Origin: Bacillota bacterium
GTDB taxonomy: Bacteria; Sysuimicrobiota; Sysuimicrobiia; Sysuimicrobiales; Segetimicrobiaceae
Direction of reading: 5' to 3'
NCBI GenBank assembly: GCA_021324975.1
Contig: JAJPIA010000063.1
Coordinates: forward strand, 1-64,000
Length of the DNA: 64,000 bases
Below are positions 52,235-60,074 of this stretch, one piece after another (within the stretch, counting starts at the first letter, position 1; every line of letters starts with the position of its first letter). The position numbers were made by a program, and so were the translations under genes. A model generated the notes under the pieces. That model had not been told where the DNA came from and did no database searches. It saw nothing but the letters and a program-made list of their open reading frames with translations.

Positions 52235-52261
52235 GTCGAACGGGTCGGTTCGCAATCGACA
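52235..52261 (-). promoter_or_regulatory. putative ECF42-dependent promoter for the DGPF pair
   Basis: On the minus strand TGTCGA (52261-52256) and CGAC (52238-52235) are separated by 17 nt. This matches, as I recall it, the TGTCGA / CGA(T/C)-type promoter described for ECF42 sigma factors of Streptomyces. It faces the DGPF genes, with a leader of about 150 nt. Confidence 0.5.
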
Positions 52262-52349
52262 GCCCGCTGGCGGCCCGCACCTCTTTTTCGATATGCTGGG
52301 AGCCGGCCGGCAGGGAAGGCACGCGACACGTACGCCGGGAGCCCGCGAT

Positions 52350-53591
52350 ATGAGCCAGGATGCAGCCCATGTAGCTCAGGCGGTGGAGGCGATCTACCGG
52401 TCGGAGTCGCGCCGGGTCCTCGCCACGCTCATCCGCGTTCTCGGGGACTTCGACCTCGCCGAGGAGGCGCTGCACGATGCCTTTGCGGCGGCCGTGGCAC
52501 AGTGGCCGAGGGACGGTGTGCCCGCCAACCCGAAGGCGTGGCTCGTCTCCACCGGCCGCTTCAAGGCCATCGACGCCATGCGGCGCCGTGCGCGATTCGA
52601 CGCGTCGCTTGCCGAGCTTGCGAAGGAACTGGACACCGGCACGGCCGAATGGCGGGACGAGGAGCTCGAGGACGACCGGCTCAGGCTCATCTTCACCTGC
52701 TGCCATCCGGCCCTACCGCAGGACGCGCAGGTGGCGCTGACCCTGCGGGAAGTGTGCGGCCTCACCACGGAGCAGATCGCGCACGCCTTCCTCACGGCCG
52801 CGCCCACGCTCGCCCAACGCATCGTCCGTGCCAAGCGAAAGATCCGCGACGCCCGCATTCCGTATCGCGTGCCGTCTCGAGCGGACCTGCCCGATCGGCT
52901 GGATAGCGTGCTCCGCGTAGTCTACCTCGTGTTCAATGAGGGCTACTCGGCGTCCTCCGGCGCCGCGCTCACGAGGCCCGATCTCTCCGGCGAGGCCATC
53001 AGGCTTGGCCGGTTCCTCCTCGATTTGCTGCCGGAGCCGGAGGTCGCAGGATTGCTCGCGTTGATGCTGCTGCACGAGTCACGCCGGGCCGCGAGAGCGT
53101 CGGCCGCGGGGGAATTGATCCTGCTCGAAGAGCAGAATCGTTCGCGATGGAACCGCGAGCAGATCCGGGAAGGGCTGGAACTCGTGACCCGGGCGGTCTC
53201 CTCGCCGCGGGCCGGCCCCTACACGATCCAAGCGGCGATTGCGGCCGTTCACGCCACGGCACCCACAGCCGGCGCCACGGACTGGAACCGCATCGTCGCG
53301 CTGTACGACGCGCTGCTGCGCACGGATCCGTCGCCCGTCGTCGAGTTGAACCGCGCGGTGGCGGTCGCGATGCGCGACGGCCCGAGGGCCGGCCTCGGTC
53401 TCATCGATGCCCTCCTCGAGCGGGGGGATCTCGCCGAATACCACCTGGCGCACGCCGCACGGGCCGACCTGCATCGCCGGTTGGGGCAGGTCGACGCCGC
53501 CCGCGCCTCCTACGAGCGCGCCCTCGCCCTGACGGAGCAGGAACCCGAACGGCGGTTTCTGGAGCGGCGCCTGCGCGAGCTACGGGGTTAA
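52350..53591 (+). CDS. ECF42-type RNA polymerase sigma factor with TPR-like C-terminal extension
   Basis: A 413-residue sigma factor: region 2 near the start (AIYRSESRRVLATLIRVLGDFDLAEEALHDAFAAA-type), LVSTGRFKAIDAMRRR, region 4 (LTLREVCGLTTEQIAHAFLTAAPTLAQRIVRAKRKI), then an about 220-residue helical C-terminal domain (DUF6596/TPR-like; RVVYLVFNEGYSAS, VVELNRAVAVAM, LGQVDAARASYERAL). This long form next to DGPF genes is the hallmark of ECF42. The C-terminal domain replaces an anti-sigma factor. ATG 52350 starts the conserved part. Confidence 0.9.
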   Translation: MSQDAAHVAQAVEAIYRSESRRVLATLIRVLGDFDLAEEALHDAFAAAVAQWPRDGVPANPKAWLVSTGRFKAIDAMRRRARFDASLAELAKELDTGTAEWRDEELEDDRLRLIFTCCHPALPQDAQVALTLREVCGLTTEQIAHAFLTAAPTLAQRIVRAKRKIRDARIPYRVPSRADLPDRLDSVLRVVYLVFNEGYSASSGAALTRPDLSGEAIRLGRFLLDLLPEPEVAGLLALMLLHESRRAARASAAGELILLEEQNRSRWNREQIREGLELVTRAVSSPRAGPYTIQAAIAAVHATAPTAGATDWNRIVALYDALLRTDPSPVVELNRAVAVAMRDGPRAGLGLIDALLERGDLAEYHLAHAARADLHRRLGQVDAARASYERALALTEQEPERRFLERRLRELRG

Positions 53592-53602
53592 GGAGACCTG
53601 CT

Positions 53603-56005
53603 GTGCGGCGGATCGCGTATGCGGCGGTGGGCATGGTCGTCGCGGCCTGCGTCGGCCTCGGCCTCGGAGGAGAACGCGTGGCCGGACCGGACGGCTCCGA
53701 TGGCGTGACGGCGAACAACTGGACGTTGACGCCGGCCGGCGTGCAGGTCGCCGTCGGGGACCGGCCGTTCGGCGCGGCGTTGAGTCCCGACGGACGCTAT
53801 CTTGCCGTGAGCGACGACGGGGACGGCGTGCAGTCGCTGGCGCTGCTCGACACCTCGGCGAGGCTCGTCGTCCAGTCGATCCCGTATCACAAGCCGGACG
53901 CGCTGTACGTCGGCGTGGCGTGGGCGCCGGACGGGCGCCGCTTGTATGCCTCGGCCGGCGGCAACAATCTGGTGCGCACGTACGACTTCCAGGACGGGCG
54001 CCTGCGGGAAGGATCGCCGATCACCTTGGGAGAGCGCGCGGCACACGTCTACCCGGCCGGCCTGGCAGTGTCGGCGGACGGCCGGAGCCTCTACGTCGCG
54101 GAAAATCTGGCCAACCGGCTCGTCGCCGTCGACGCGGCGACGGGGCAACCCTCAGGTGTGGCTGATACCGGACCCCTCCCGTACGCCGTGGCCGCCGCCA
54201 CGCACCGCGGCAAGATCTACGTGAGCAACTGGGGCGCCGACACCGTGACGGTCCTGCGGGCCGATGGACTCGCACCGCTCGGCACGGTGACCGTGGGGCT
54301 TCACCCCGCGGCGCTCGCGCTGGACCCATCTGGCGGGAGACTCTACGTCGCCAATACCGACGGCGACAGCGTGTCGGTGGTGGATACCGGGACGGATCGC
54401 GTGGTGGCGACGGTATCGCTCGCGCCGTATCGTGGTGCGCCGGAGGGCAGCATCCCGGACGGCCTCGCCGTGAGCAGCGATGGGCGGACGCTGTATGTCG
54501 CGAACGCCGGCAACAACGACGTTGCGGTGGTGGACCTCTCCGGTCCCCGGCCCGTGGTCGCGGGGTTGATCCCGACCGCCTGGTACCCGACGACCGTGAC
54601 CATGTCGCGCGACGGACGCGTACTGTTCATCACGAACGCCAAGGGGCTCGGCGCCGGGGCGAACCCTCATGGCCCGAACCCCACGCGAGCCGAGACGGAC
54701 AACGAGCAATATATCGGCAGCATGATCGTCGGCACCGTGTCGATCGTGGATGTCCCGGACGCCCGGCAACTCGCGGCGTTGTCGGCCCGTGTCGTCCAGA
54801 ACAACGGCTTCGACGAGGGCGCCGGTAGGCTGATACGCTCCGCCGCCGCGATACCGCCCCGCGTCGTGCCCCGGCGGGTCGGGGGCCCGTCGCTGATCAA
54901 GCACATCATTTACATCGTCAAGGAGAATCGCACGTACGACCAGGTGCTGGGCGACCTGCGGCAGGGAAACGGCGACCCGTCGCTCGTCTTGTTCGGGCCG
55001 GCCGTCGCGCCCAATCATCACACGCTGGCGCAGCAGTTCGTCCTGCTCGACAACTTCTACGCGAATGCCGAGGTCAGCGCGGACGGCCACAACTGGTCGA
55101 TGGCGGCGATGGCCAACGACTACGTGCAGAAGAACTGGCCGGCCAACTACTCCGACCGGGGCCGCGCCTACGACTTCGAGGGCGGACAGCCGGCCGCGTA
55201 CCCGCGCAGCGGGTTTCTCTGGGATGCGGCGGCGCGGGCCAAGGTATCGTACCGGATCTACGGCGAGTTCACCGAGTTGGGCATGACTCCCTCGCGGGGC
55301 ACAATGGCCTCGATGGAGCGGCACGTCGACCCCGCCTATCACGGCTGGGACCTCAAGGTAACGGACCAGACCCGGGTCGACGAGTGGCTGCGCGAGTTCA
55401 GGACATTTGAGCAGTCCGGGGAGATGCCGCAGCTCATGATCCTCCGGCTGCCTCAGGACCACACCGCGGGCACCCGCCCCGGCTATCCGACGCCGCAGGC
55501 CATGATGGCGGACAACGACCTCGCGCTCGGGCGTCTCGTGGACGCCGTCAGCCATTCCCGCTTCTGGCAGGACACGCTGATCGTGGCGCTGGAAGACGAC
55601 GCCCAGGACGGCCCGGACCATGTCGATGCCCATCGCACCGTCGCCCTCCTCGCCGGCGCCTACGTCCGGCGGGGCGCGGTGGACCACACGTTCTACAGCA
55701 CCGTCTCCGCCTTGCGCACGATCGAGCTCATCCTCGGCATCCCGCCGCTCACGCAGTATGATGCCGCCGCGCAGCCGCTCCTCGGCGCCTTCACGAGCGA
55801 CGCGCGATTGGATCCGTACACGGCGATCGTGCCCCGGCAGTCCCTGACCGTCATGAATACCCCCGCGTCGCCGGGCGCGGCGGAGTCGGCGCGCCTCGAT
55901 TTCGACGAGGCGGACGAGGTGGGTCCCGGAGTGCTGAGCCGGATCCTCTGGCAGACCGTCAAGGGACACACTCCGCTCCCGACGAGCCCGAGGGAAATCC
56001 GCTAG
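53603..56005 (+). CDS. fused YncE-like beta-propeller and alkaline phosphatase-family phosphoesterase, secreted
   Basis: An 800-residue exported protein. It has a short hydrophobic N terminus (RIAYAAVGMVVAACVGLGLG), then about seven YVTN/YncE-type blades up to about residue 380 (RLYVANTDGDSVSVVDTGTDRVVATV, TLYVANAGNNDVAVVD). A phosphoesterase/AlkP-superfamily domain follows (KHIIYIVKENRTYDQVLGDL, LDNFYANAEVSADGHNW, LEDDAQDGPDHVDAHRT). The GTG at 53603 is preceded by AAGGAGA. It starts 11 nt after the sigma-factor stop, so it may be in the ECF42 operon. The hydrolysed substrate, such as a phosphate ester or phospholipid, is unknown. Confidence 0.85.
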   Translation: MRRIAYAAVGMVVAACVGLGLGGERVAGPDGSDGVTANNWTLTPAGVQVAVGDRPFGAALSPDGRYLAVSDDGDGVQSLALLDTSARLVVQSIPYHKPDALYVGVAWAPDGRRLYASAGGNNLVRTYDFQDGRLREGSPITLGERAAHVYPAGLAVSADGRSLYVAENLANRLVAVDAATGQPSGVADTGPLPYAVAAATHRGKIYVSNWGADTVTVLRADGLAPLGTVTVGLHPAALALDPSGGRLYVANTDGDSVSVVDTGTDRVVATVSLAPYRGAPEGSIPDGLAVSSDGRTLYVANAGNNDVAVVDLSGPRPVVAGLIPTAWYPTTVTMSRDGRVLFITNAKGLGAGANPHGPNPTRAETDNEQYIGSMIVGTVSIVDVPDARQLAALSARVVQNNGFDEGAGRLIRSAAAIPPRVVPRRVGGPSLIKHIIYIVKENRTYDQVLGDLRQGNGDPSLVLFGPAVAPNHHTLAQQFVLLDNFYANAEVSADGHNWSMAAMANDYVQKNWPANYSDRGRAYDFEGGQPAAYPRSGFLWDAAARAKVSYRIYGEFTELGMTPSRGTMASMERHVDPAYHGWDLKVTDQTRVDEWLREFRTFEQSGEMPQLMILRLPQDHTAGTRPGYPTPQAMMADNDLALGRLVDAVSHSRFWQDTLIVALEDDAQDGPDHVDAHRTVALLAGAYVRRGAVDHTFYSTVSALRTIELILGIPPLTQYDAAAQPLLGAFTSDARLDPYTAIVPRQSLTVMNTPASPGAAESARLDFDEADEVGPGVLSRILWQTVKGHTPLPTSPREIR

Positions 56006-56234
56006 GGCCGGAGGCGTCATAGCGGCCGGAGTGTCCGGATCGCCCGGCGCCCGGCGCAGGATGCGGGCGCGCCGCGTGCCGCAGGGCCGAGCCGGCGAGG
56101 CGCGACGCGACCAACGCGGCCGCCACGCCGATCGCGGCGGCCGCGGCCGCCAACAGGCCCACGATCGCGAGTACGGCTTTCGCCACCGCGACCGCCACAA
56201 GCGTGATGAGCTGCACAAACCCCGCGATCATCAT
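55959..56234 (-). CDS. small hydrophobic protein (hypothetical)
   Basis: A 91-residue ORF with one long hydrophobic segment (GFVQLITLVAVAVAKAVLAIVGLLAAAAAAIG) followed by a Pro/Gly/Ser-rich tail. It overlaps the 3' end of the phosphoesterase on the other strand by 47 nt, and no good Shine-Dalgarno is seen. It may be a real small membrane protein or chance. The rest of 56006-56347 shows nothing further. Confidence 0.3.
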   Translation of the reverse strand: MMIAGFVQLITLVAVAVAKAVLAIVGLLAAAAAAIGVAAALVASRLAGSALRHAARPHPAPGAGRSGHSGRYDASGPSGFPSGSSGAECVP

Positions 56235-56347
56235 GGCGCCACCGCCTGGCCCCCGGCGAAGCATGTTTCCCCGGCGACCGGCAAGCCTAACGTGCAGCCG
56301 GTCGGGGTTTGACCGGCGCCTCGAGCCAGCGCCGCAGCGCTTCCCGG

Positions 56348-57493
56348 TTAGCCTACTGCGGCTTCGAACACGCGCAGGAAATTCAGGCCCAGGATCTTCG
56401 CCACGTCGCCGTCCGAGAATCCGCGCTGCACCAACCGGCGTGTGATGTTCGGCCAGTCCTCCCAGCTGCGGAAGTCCGTCAGGTGCTGGTTCCAGTCGAC
56501 GCGGTGTTCCGGGCGGAAGCCGATGGCGTTCATCTCCTCGTTCATCCGGTCCGCCAGCTCGCGGGGAAAGACCGCGCCCCAGTCGGTGCCGATCCCAACG
56601 TGATCGATCCCGCAGATTTCCGCGGCACGCTCGAGGTGGGTCATCGCGACCTCGAGGCTCACCTCGGGCCGGTCGGAGATAAAGAACGGGACGACCAGGA
56701 TGCCGACGTAGCCCCCGGCGCCGGCCACGGCCCGCAGCAAGTCGTCGGCCTTGGCCCGGTCGTGCTTCGACAGCGCGGCGCAAAACGTATGGGTGCAGGC
56801 AACCGGCTTCTTGGACGCGCGGACGGCGTCCCAGGCCGTCTGAGCGCCGCAGTGCGATAAATCGATCAGCACCCCCAACTCGTTGAGCGTACGCACCAAT
56901 TGGACGCCGAAATGGCTCAAACCGGCGTCTGTGCGCTCCGTGCATCCATCCCCCACGTAGTTCCTGTTGTTGTAGGTGAGCTGAATGATACGGATCCCCA
57001 GGTCGTAAAAGAAGTCCAGTTGACGCCCGTCGAGCCCGAAGTGCGTGGTGTTCTGAAAGTTGAGCACAACGGCACGCCGGCCCTCGCGTTTGGCGCGCCG
57101 GACGTCATCGGCGTGGGTCGCCTTCACCAGGTGCTCCGGCAGGGCGTCGATCAGGCGCGTCGTGTGGGCGATCGCGTGCAGTTCGGCCTCGTAGCCGAAC
57201 GGCGGCGAGCCGAAGCCGCCCTGCGTCGCCGACACGCAGGTGACCCCGGCGGCAATCCAGGCGTCGAGATACTGCTCCCGGGCGGCGCCGTCCGTCGCGA
57301 TCTCGCGGACGAGCGAGCCATCGATCTCGGCCAGCACGTCGATCGCCGTCCTCCCGGCCGCCAGCATCGCACGGACCTGCTCGCGTATCCGCTGCGGGAA
57401 GATCGTCGGGCCGCCGGATAGCGTATCGATGACGATGCTTTCCTCGTGCAGGCGCTTCGCCCGCCGTTCTTGTTCGGCGCTCAGCGTCACCAT
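56348..57493 (-). CDS. membrane dipeptidase (renal dipeptidase family M19)
   Basis: A 381-residue zinc peptidase fold: SIVIDTLSGGPTIFPQ (the first metal site is normally D-x-H-x-D; here it reads DTLSG, so that His is missing), AVVLNFQNTTHFGLD, IRIIQLTYNNRNYVGDGCTERTDAGLSHFGVQLVRTLNELGVLIDLSHCG, ACTHTFCAALSKHDR and GIDHVGIGTDWGAVF. M19 enzymes cleave dipeptides, including D-amino-acid or dehydro dipeptides. Start 57493 is preferred because GGAGGG is well spaced before it, whereas ATG 57502 abuts that site. Loss of the H-x-D pair may alter activity. Confidence 0.85.
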   Translation of the reverse strand: MVTLSAEQERRAKRLHEESIVIDTLSGGPTIFPQRIREQVRAMLAAGRTAIDVLAEIDGSLVREIATDGAAREQYLDAWIAAGVTCVSATQGGFGSPPFGYEAELHAIAHTTRLIDALPEHLVKATHADDVRRAKREGRRAVVLNFQNTTHFGLDGRQLDFFYDLGIRIIQLTYNNRNYVGDGCTERTDAGLSHFGVQLVRTLNELGVLIDLSHCGAQTAWDAVRASKKPVACTHTFCAALSKHDRAKADDLLRAVAGAGGYVGILVVPFFISDRPEVSLEVAMTHLERAAEICGIDHVGIGTDWGAVFPRELADRMNEEMNAIGFRPEHRVDWNQHLTDFRSWEDWPNITRRLVQRGFSDGDVAKILGLNFLRVFEAAVG

Positions 57494-57526
57494 GAAGTCC
57501 ATCCCTCCGCGACACGTCCATGATAC

Positions 57527-57740
57527 CTAAACAGCCCGCAGTTTGTCCGGATTGCCGATCAGGAACCGCGCCACGTTGAGGCGTCCCTGCACCGGCCGGA
57601 GCGCCGCTCCGGGCACCTTCCCGCCGCCGTCGGCCCACATCGTGACATCATCGGCGAGCAACACCGTCAACCCCTCCAGGTCGCCGGTCCGCGAGGCGCG
57701 CAGGAATTGCTCGACGGGCCGACGATTACGGATCTTCGGA
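57527..57740 (-). pseudogene. remnant of an ECF41 (SigJ-type) sigma factor C-terminal domain
   Basis: Reading the minus strand gives VEQFLRASRTGDLEGL, then TVLLADDVTMWADGGGKVPG, ALRPVQGRLNVARFLI and finally GNPDKLRAV before a stop. These are the SnoaL-like domain and the extreme C terminus (NPDKLR) of ECF41 sigma factors. There is no sigma region 2 or 4, no start codon (an in-frame stop lies just upstream), and about 50 residues between ARFL and NPDKL are missing. The gene is therefore deleted at the front and internally. It is the only content of the 312-nt gap next to the dipeptidase. Confidence 0.7.
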
Positions 57741-57805
57741 CGTCTCCAATTTCAACCATGCATTTGGGAGAGAATTCGGCGTCGCCCCCCGCGCGTATCG
57801 CGGCC

Positions 57806-58096
57806 TCACTGATGGCTCGCCGGGGCGGGCGGCGTCGAGGATTGGGGGACGGTCGACCACACCTGTCCGTTGAAGCGCACGGTTTGGCCCACGCTCACTT
57901 CATTGTAAAACGTCAACGGAACCTCGTAGGGCGTGCCGTCGACGTCGATCAAGTAATCACCGGCATCGGCCCCACGGACGTATTTCCCAGTCACCCGGCC
58001 ATAGACGTAGGCATGTTGCCCGCATCCGACCGACACGTCGGCAGCAAACAGGCTGAGCATGAGCACGAACAGCAGCACCGCCGTCCCATTTCGCAT
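57806..58096 (-). CDS. small secreted hypothetical protein
   Basis: A 96-residue protein with a signal peptide (NGTAVLLFVLMLSLFAADVSVG) and a Cys directly after, so it might be a lipoprotein although the lipobox (SVGC) is imperfect. The mature 70 residues (YVYGRVTGKYVRGADAGDYLIDVDGTPYEVPLTFYNEVSVGQTVRFNGQVW) look like a small beta-barrel of the OB or DUF type. ATG 58096 follows GGAGG. The track start at 58321 is too long. Function is unknown; a perfect palindrome lies 56 nt upstream. Confidence 0.65.
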   Translation of the reverse strand: MRNGTAVLLFVLMLSLFAADVSVGCGQHAYVYGRVTGKYVRGADAGDYLIDVDGTPYEVPLTFYNEVSVGQTVRFNGQVWSTVPQSSTPPAPASHQ

Positions 58097-58151
58097 GCAG
58101 CGCGCCTCCACCCGGATGTGCCGGGATGTCGTTCCATAATCGGCCAGAATC

Positions 58152-58172
58152 AATATTGAGATTCTCAATATT
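58152..58172. promoter_or_regulatory. perfect 21-bp palindrome (10-1-10), probable operator
   Basis: AATATTGAGA, one T, then TCTCAATATT is perfectly symmetric. It lies in the 244-nt region between the divergent small secreted protein and padR genes. The 7-1-7 core (ATTGAGA-T-TCTCAAT) has the symmetry of Fur/PerR/Zur-family boxes, though not their consensus, and may equally be a PadR site. Confidence 0.6.
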
Positions 58173-58305
58173 CTCACGCCACGATAGAGAACGACCTGGC
58201 CCGTGTCAAGTGGCGACCGCGGGTGTGGGCGGCGTAGCTGCGTGACGTGCGGCCACCGCGGGGACTCACGTCCCGGCGCCACGGCCATAAGCCGTCCGAC
58301 ACATC

Positions 58306-58334
58306 TTGACAATCGAACCATATATGCCTATTAT
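58306..58334 (+). promoter_or_regulatory. consensus promoter for a leaderless padR transcript
   Basis: TTGACA (58306-58311), a 17-nt spacer and TATTAT (58329-58334). Six nt later comes the GTG at 58341, so the expected transcription start is the first base of the start codon. Confidence 0.7.
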
Positions 58335-58340
58335 CCTGGC

Positions 58341-58694
58341 GTGAACCGCCGCAAAGACGAGCTCATTCAGACGGAGATCGACTTGTTGACGGCCGCCCTA
58401 CTCCTGCGCCGGCGTGGCGTCCGCGAGTTCCACGGGTTTCTGATCGGCAAGACCATGGAGGAAGCGGGCAAACCTCGTTCGTTGATTGGTCACGGCACGC
58501 TCTACAAGGCGCTGGGACGCCTCGAAGAGCGCGGATACGTCAAAAGCCGGTGGGAGGGGTCAAGAGCAACGGATCGTGATCGAGGGCCTCGGCGCCGCCT
58601 CTACGAGATCACGGCGGCGGGAGAGCGGGCGCTCGCGTCGGCATCGGCACGTGGAAGCGTGATCCGTCTCGTTCACCGGCCGGCGCCATCGTGA
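58341..58694 (+). CDS. PadR-family transcriptional regulator
   Basis: A 117-residue winged helix protein: LIQTEIDLLTAALLLRRRGVREFHGFLIG, GHGTLYKALGRLEERGYVKSRWEGS (recognition helix and wing) and RRLYEITAAGERAL. The C-terminal dimer helix is short, as in small PadR-s1 proteins. The GTG at 58341 matches the consensus promoter with no leader. It overlaps the following membrane-protein gene by 4 nt (GTGA), a common arrangement in which PadR represses its own operon. Confidence 0.85.
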   Translation: MNRRKDELIQTEIDLLTAALLLRRRGVREFHGFLIGKTMEEAGKPRSLIGHGTLYKALGRLEERGYVKSRWEGSRATDRDRGPRRRLYEITAAGERALASASARGSVIRLVHRPAPS

Positions 58695-59509
58695 TCATGC
58701 GATTCCTTACGCCGACGGTGGCACGCGCCGGGGCCGTCGCGCTCTTGCTGGCCGTGCGGCTGGAAGAGTTCTGGGTCTGGGTCGTTACCGCGCCGGCCCC
58801 GGAGACGATCCGCGATCGCCATCGAACCGAACGCGCCGCGCATCTCATTGACCACGTCTACGACGATCAGATCAACGGGCGCACCCAGGTGCGGACCGCG
58901 CTCCGGGTCTTTACTCGCTTCCTGGCCGGGGTGCCGGCCGATATCATGTTCGCCGCGGATCGATCGGTTGCGAGAGTCAGGACATCTCGGGAGGCCGTCA
59001 TGTCGATAGTGAGAGGATACGCGACCCTTGGTCTCGTGATCGTCGTTACGCTGATTGGCGTCACGGCGGCCCTAATGAGCGGGTCCGAACCCCTCCGAGC
59101 CGCAGGGTACTCGCAGACGTTCGTCACTGCCACACCGGTACCAAACGGCGTCATCGCCGCAAGTCCGGCCGCACCGCCGTCCCCGCGGACCGACACCCCC
59201 GGTCCGTTCGCACCTCCACCGTGCGCGGCGCCGATGTGCGGCGGGCGTTTCATCATCCGTGGACCCGAGGCCTTCGGTCCTGGACCGGTGCTCGCGCCCC
59301 CTCCGGGTGCAGGTGTCTGGATTGCGGGCCTCGGGTTTTTGCTCTACCTCGGCCTGCTGGTCAGCTTGATCGCGCTCGCCTGGAAGCTCATACGCGTCAT
59401 CCCCAGATGGCGTCGTCCAGACAATGCCATGGGTCTCCTGCGCGAGCGGTATGCCCGTGGCGAGATCGACGACGATGAGTTTGGAAGGCGGTTAGCGGCC
59501 CTCCGCTGA
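58691..59509 (+). CDS. membrane protein with C-terminal SHOCT domain
   Basis: A 272-residue protein. The N-terminal 100 residues have a weak hydrophobic stretch and charged helices (PETIRDRHRTERAAHLIDHVYDD). A helix at about 100-130 (TLGLVIVVTLIGVTAALMSG) is followed by a Pro-rich linker (APPSPRTDTPGPFAPPPCAAP), another helix (IAGLGFLLYLGLLVSLIALAW), and a SHOCT motif at the end (MGLLRERYARGEIDDDEFGRRLAAL). SHOCT mediates oligomerisation. GTG 58691 or ATG 58697 start. PadR-coupled, presumably its regulatory target; molecular function is unknown. Confidence 0.68.
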   Translation: MIMRFLTPTVARAGAVALLLAVRLEEFWVWVVTAPAPETIRDRHRTERAAHLIDHVYDDQINGRTQVRTALRVFTRFLAGVPADIMFAADRSVARVRTSREAVMSIVRGYATLGLVIVVTLIGVTAALMSGSEPLRAAGYSQTFVTATPVPNGVIAASPAAPPSPRTDTPGPFAPPPCAAPMCGGRFIIRGPEAFGPGPVLAPPPGAGVWIAGLGFLLYLGLLVSLIALAWKLIRVIPRWRRPDNAMGLLRERYARGEIDDDEFGRRLAALR

Positions 59510-59518
59510 ACGTCCCGG

Positions 59519-59552
59519 GAGCCCGTCGGCTCGCTAACGGGCCAACGGGCTC
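59519..59552. terminator. convergent hairpin between SHOCT and marR genes
   Basis: GAGCCCGT (59519-59526) pairs with ACGGGCTC (59545-59552) across an 18-nt loop. It spans the 24-nt gap between the convergent genes and the end of the marR coding region. It may serve as a shared terminator. Confidence 0.4.
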
Positions 59553-60061
59553 TCCCAGACGCGGAATAGTATTTCCTTCAGTTGGGCGAAACGCCGGCTC
59601 CCGAGTTCCGCACTCCATTCGCGCTCAATGACGCTCAACATGTCGTAGATTTTTGCGTATGCGGCGCGCCCACGCTTGGTCAAACGGATCACGCGCCCGC
59701 GGCCCTCGTCGGGCACGTCGGACCGGACAATATAGCCCAGGCTTTCAAGACTCCGCAGCAGCTGGTTCATGGCCTGCTTGCTCACGCCCGCGCGCTCCGC
59801 GAGAGCCCCCGGGCGAACGCGGTCCGGGCCCGGATATTGCAGCACCGCCATATGCGGCACGCGCAGGTCCTCAAAACCGGCCGCGTTCAGTCCCTTGATA
59901 ATGCGCCGCTGGACCGCCTGAGCCGGGACGCGCAGCAATGCACCGATGAGCATATCCCGGGTCCGAACCGGCGATCCCGGCAGTCGGGCCGGCCGCCGAA
60001 CCTCGAGCGCGCGGCCGCGAGGCAGGCGATTCGAGACGGGCGAGCGTCCATCGGCGCGCAT
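59534..60061 (-). CDS. MarR-family transcriptional regulator
   Basis: A 175-residue regulator: LRVPHMAVLQYPGPDRVRPGALAERAGVSKQAMNQLLRSLESLGYIVRSDVPDEGRGRVIRLTKRG is the winged helix region, flanked by dimer helices. The first about 35 residues are basic and unconserved, so a start at MLIGALLRV is possible. It lies 13 nt behind the cupin gene, in the same operon. Two GTAAA-N5-TTTAC sites at the operon promoter are its probable operators, making an autoregulated unit. Confidence 0.87.
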   Translation of the reverse strand: MRADGRSPVSNRLPRGRALEVRRPARLPGSPVRTRDMLIGALLRVPAQAVQRRIIKGLNAAGFEDLRVPHMAVLQYPGPDRVRPGALAERAGVSKQAMNQLLRSLESLGYIVRSDVPDEGRGRVIRLTKRGRAAYAKIYDMLSVIEREWSAELGSRRFAQLKEILFRVWESPLAR

Positions 60062-60074
60062 CTGCGCCCCGATG

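Noticed and set aside
54152-56218. 688-residue minus-strand ORF
   Set aside because: Antisense to the YncE/phosphoesterase gene, no domain recognised, Arg/His/Val-rich shadow composition.
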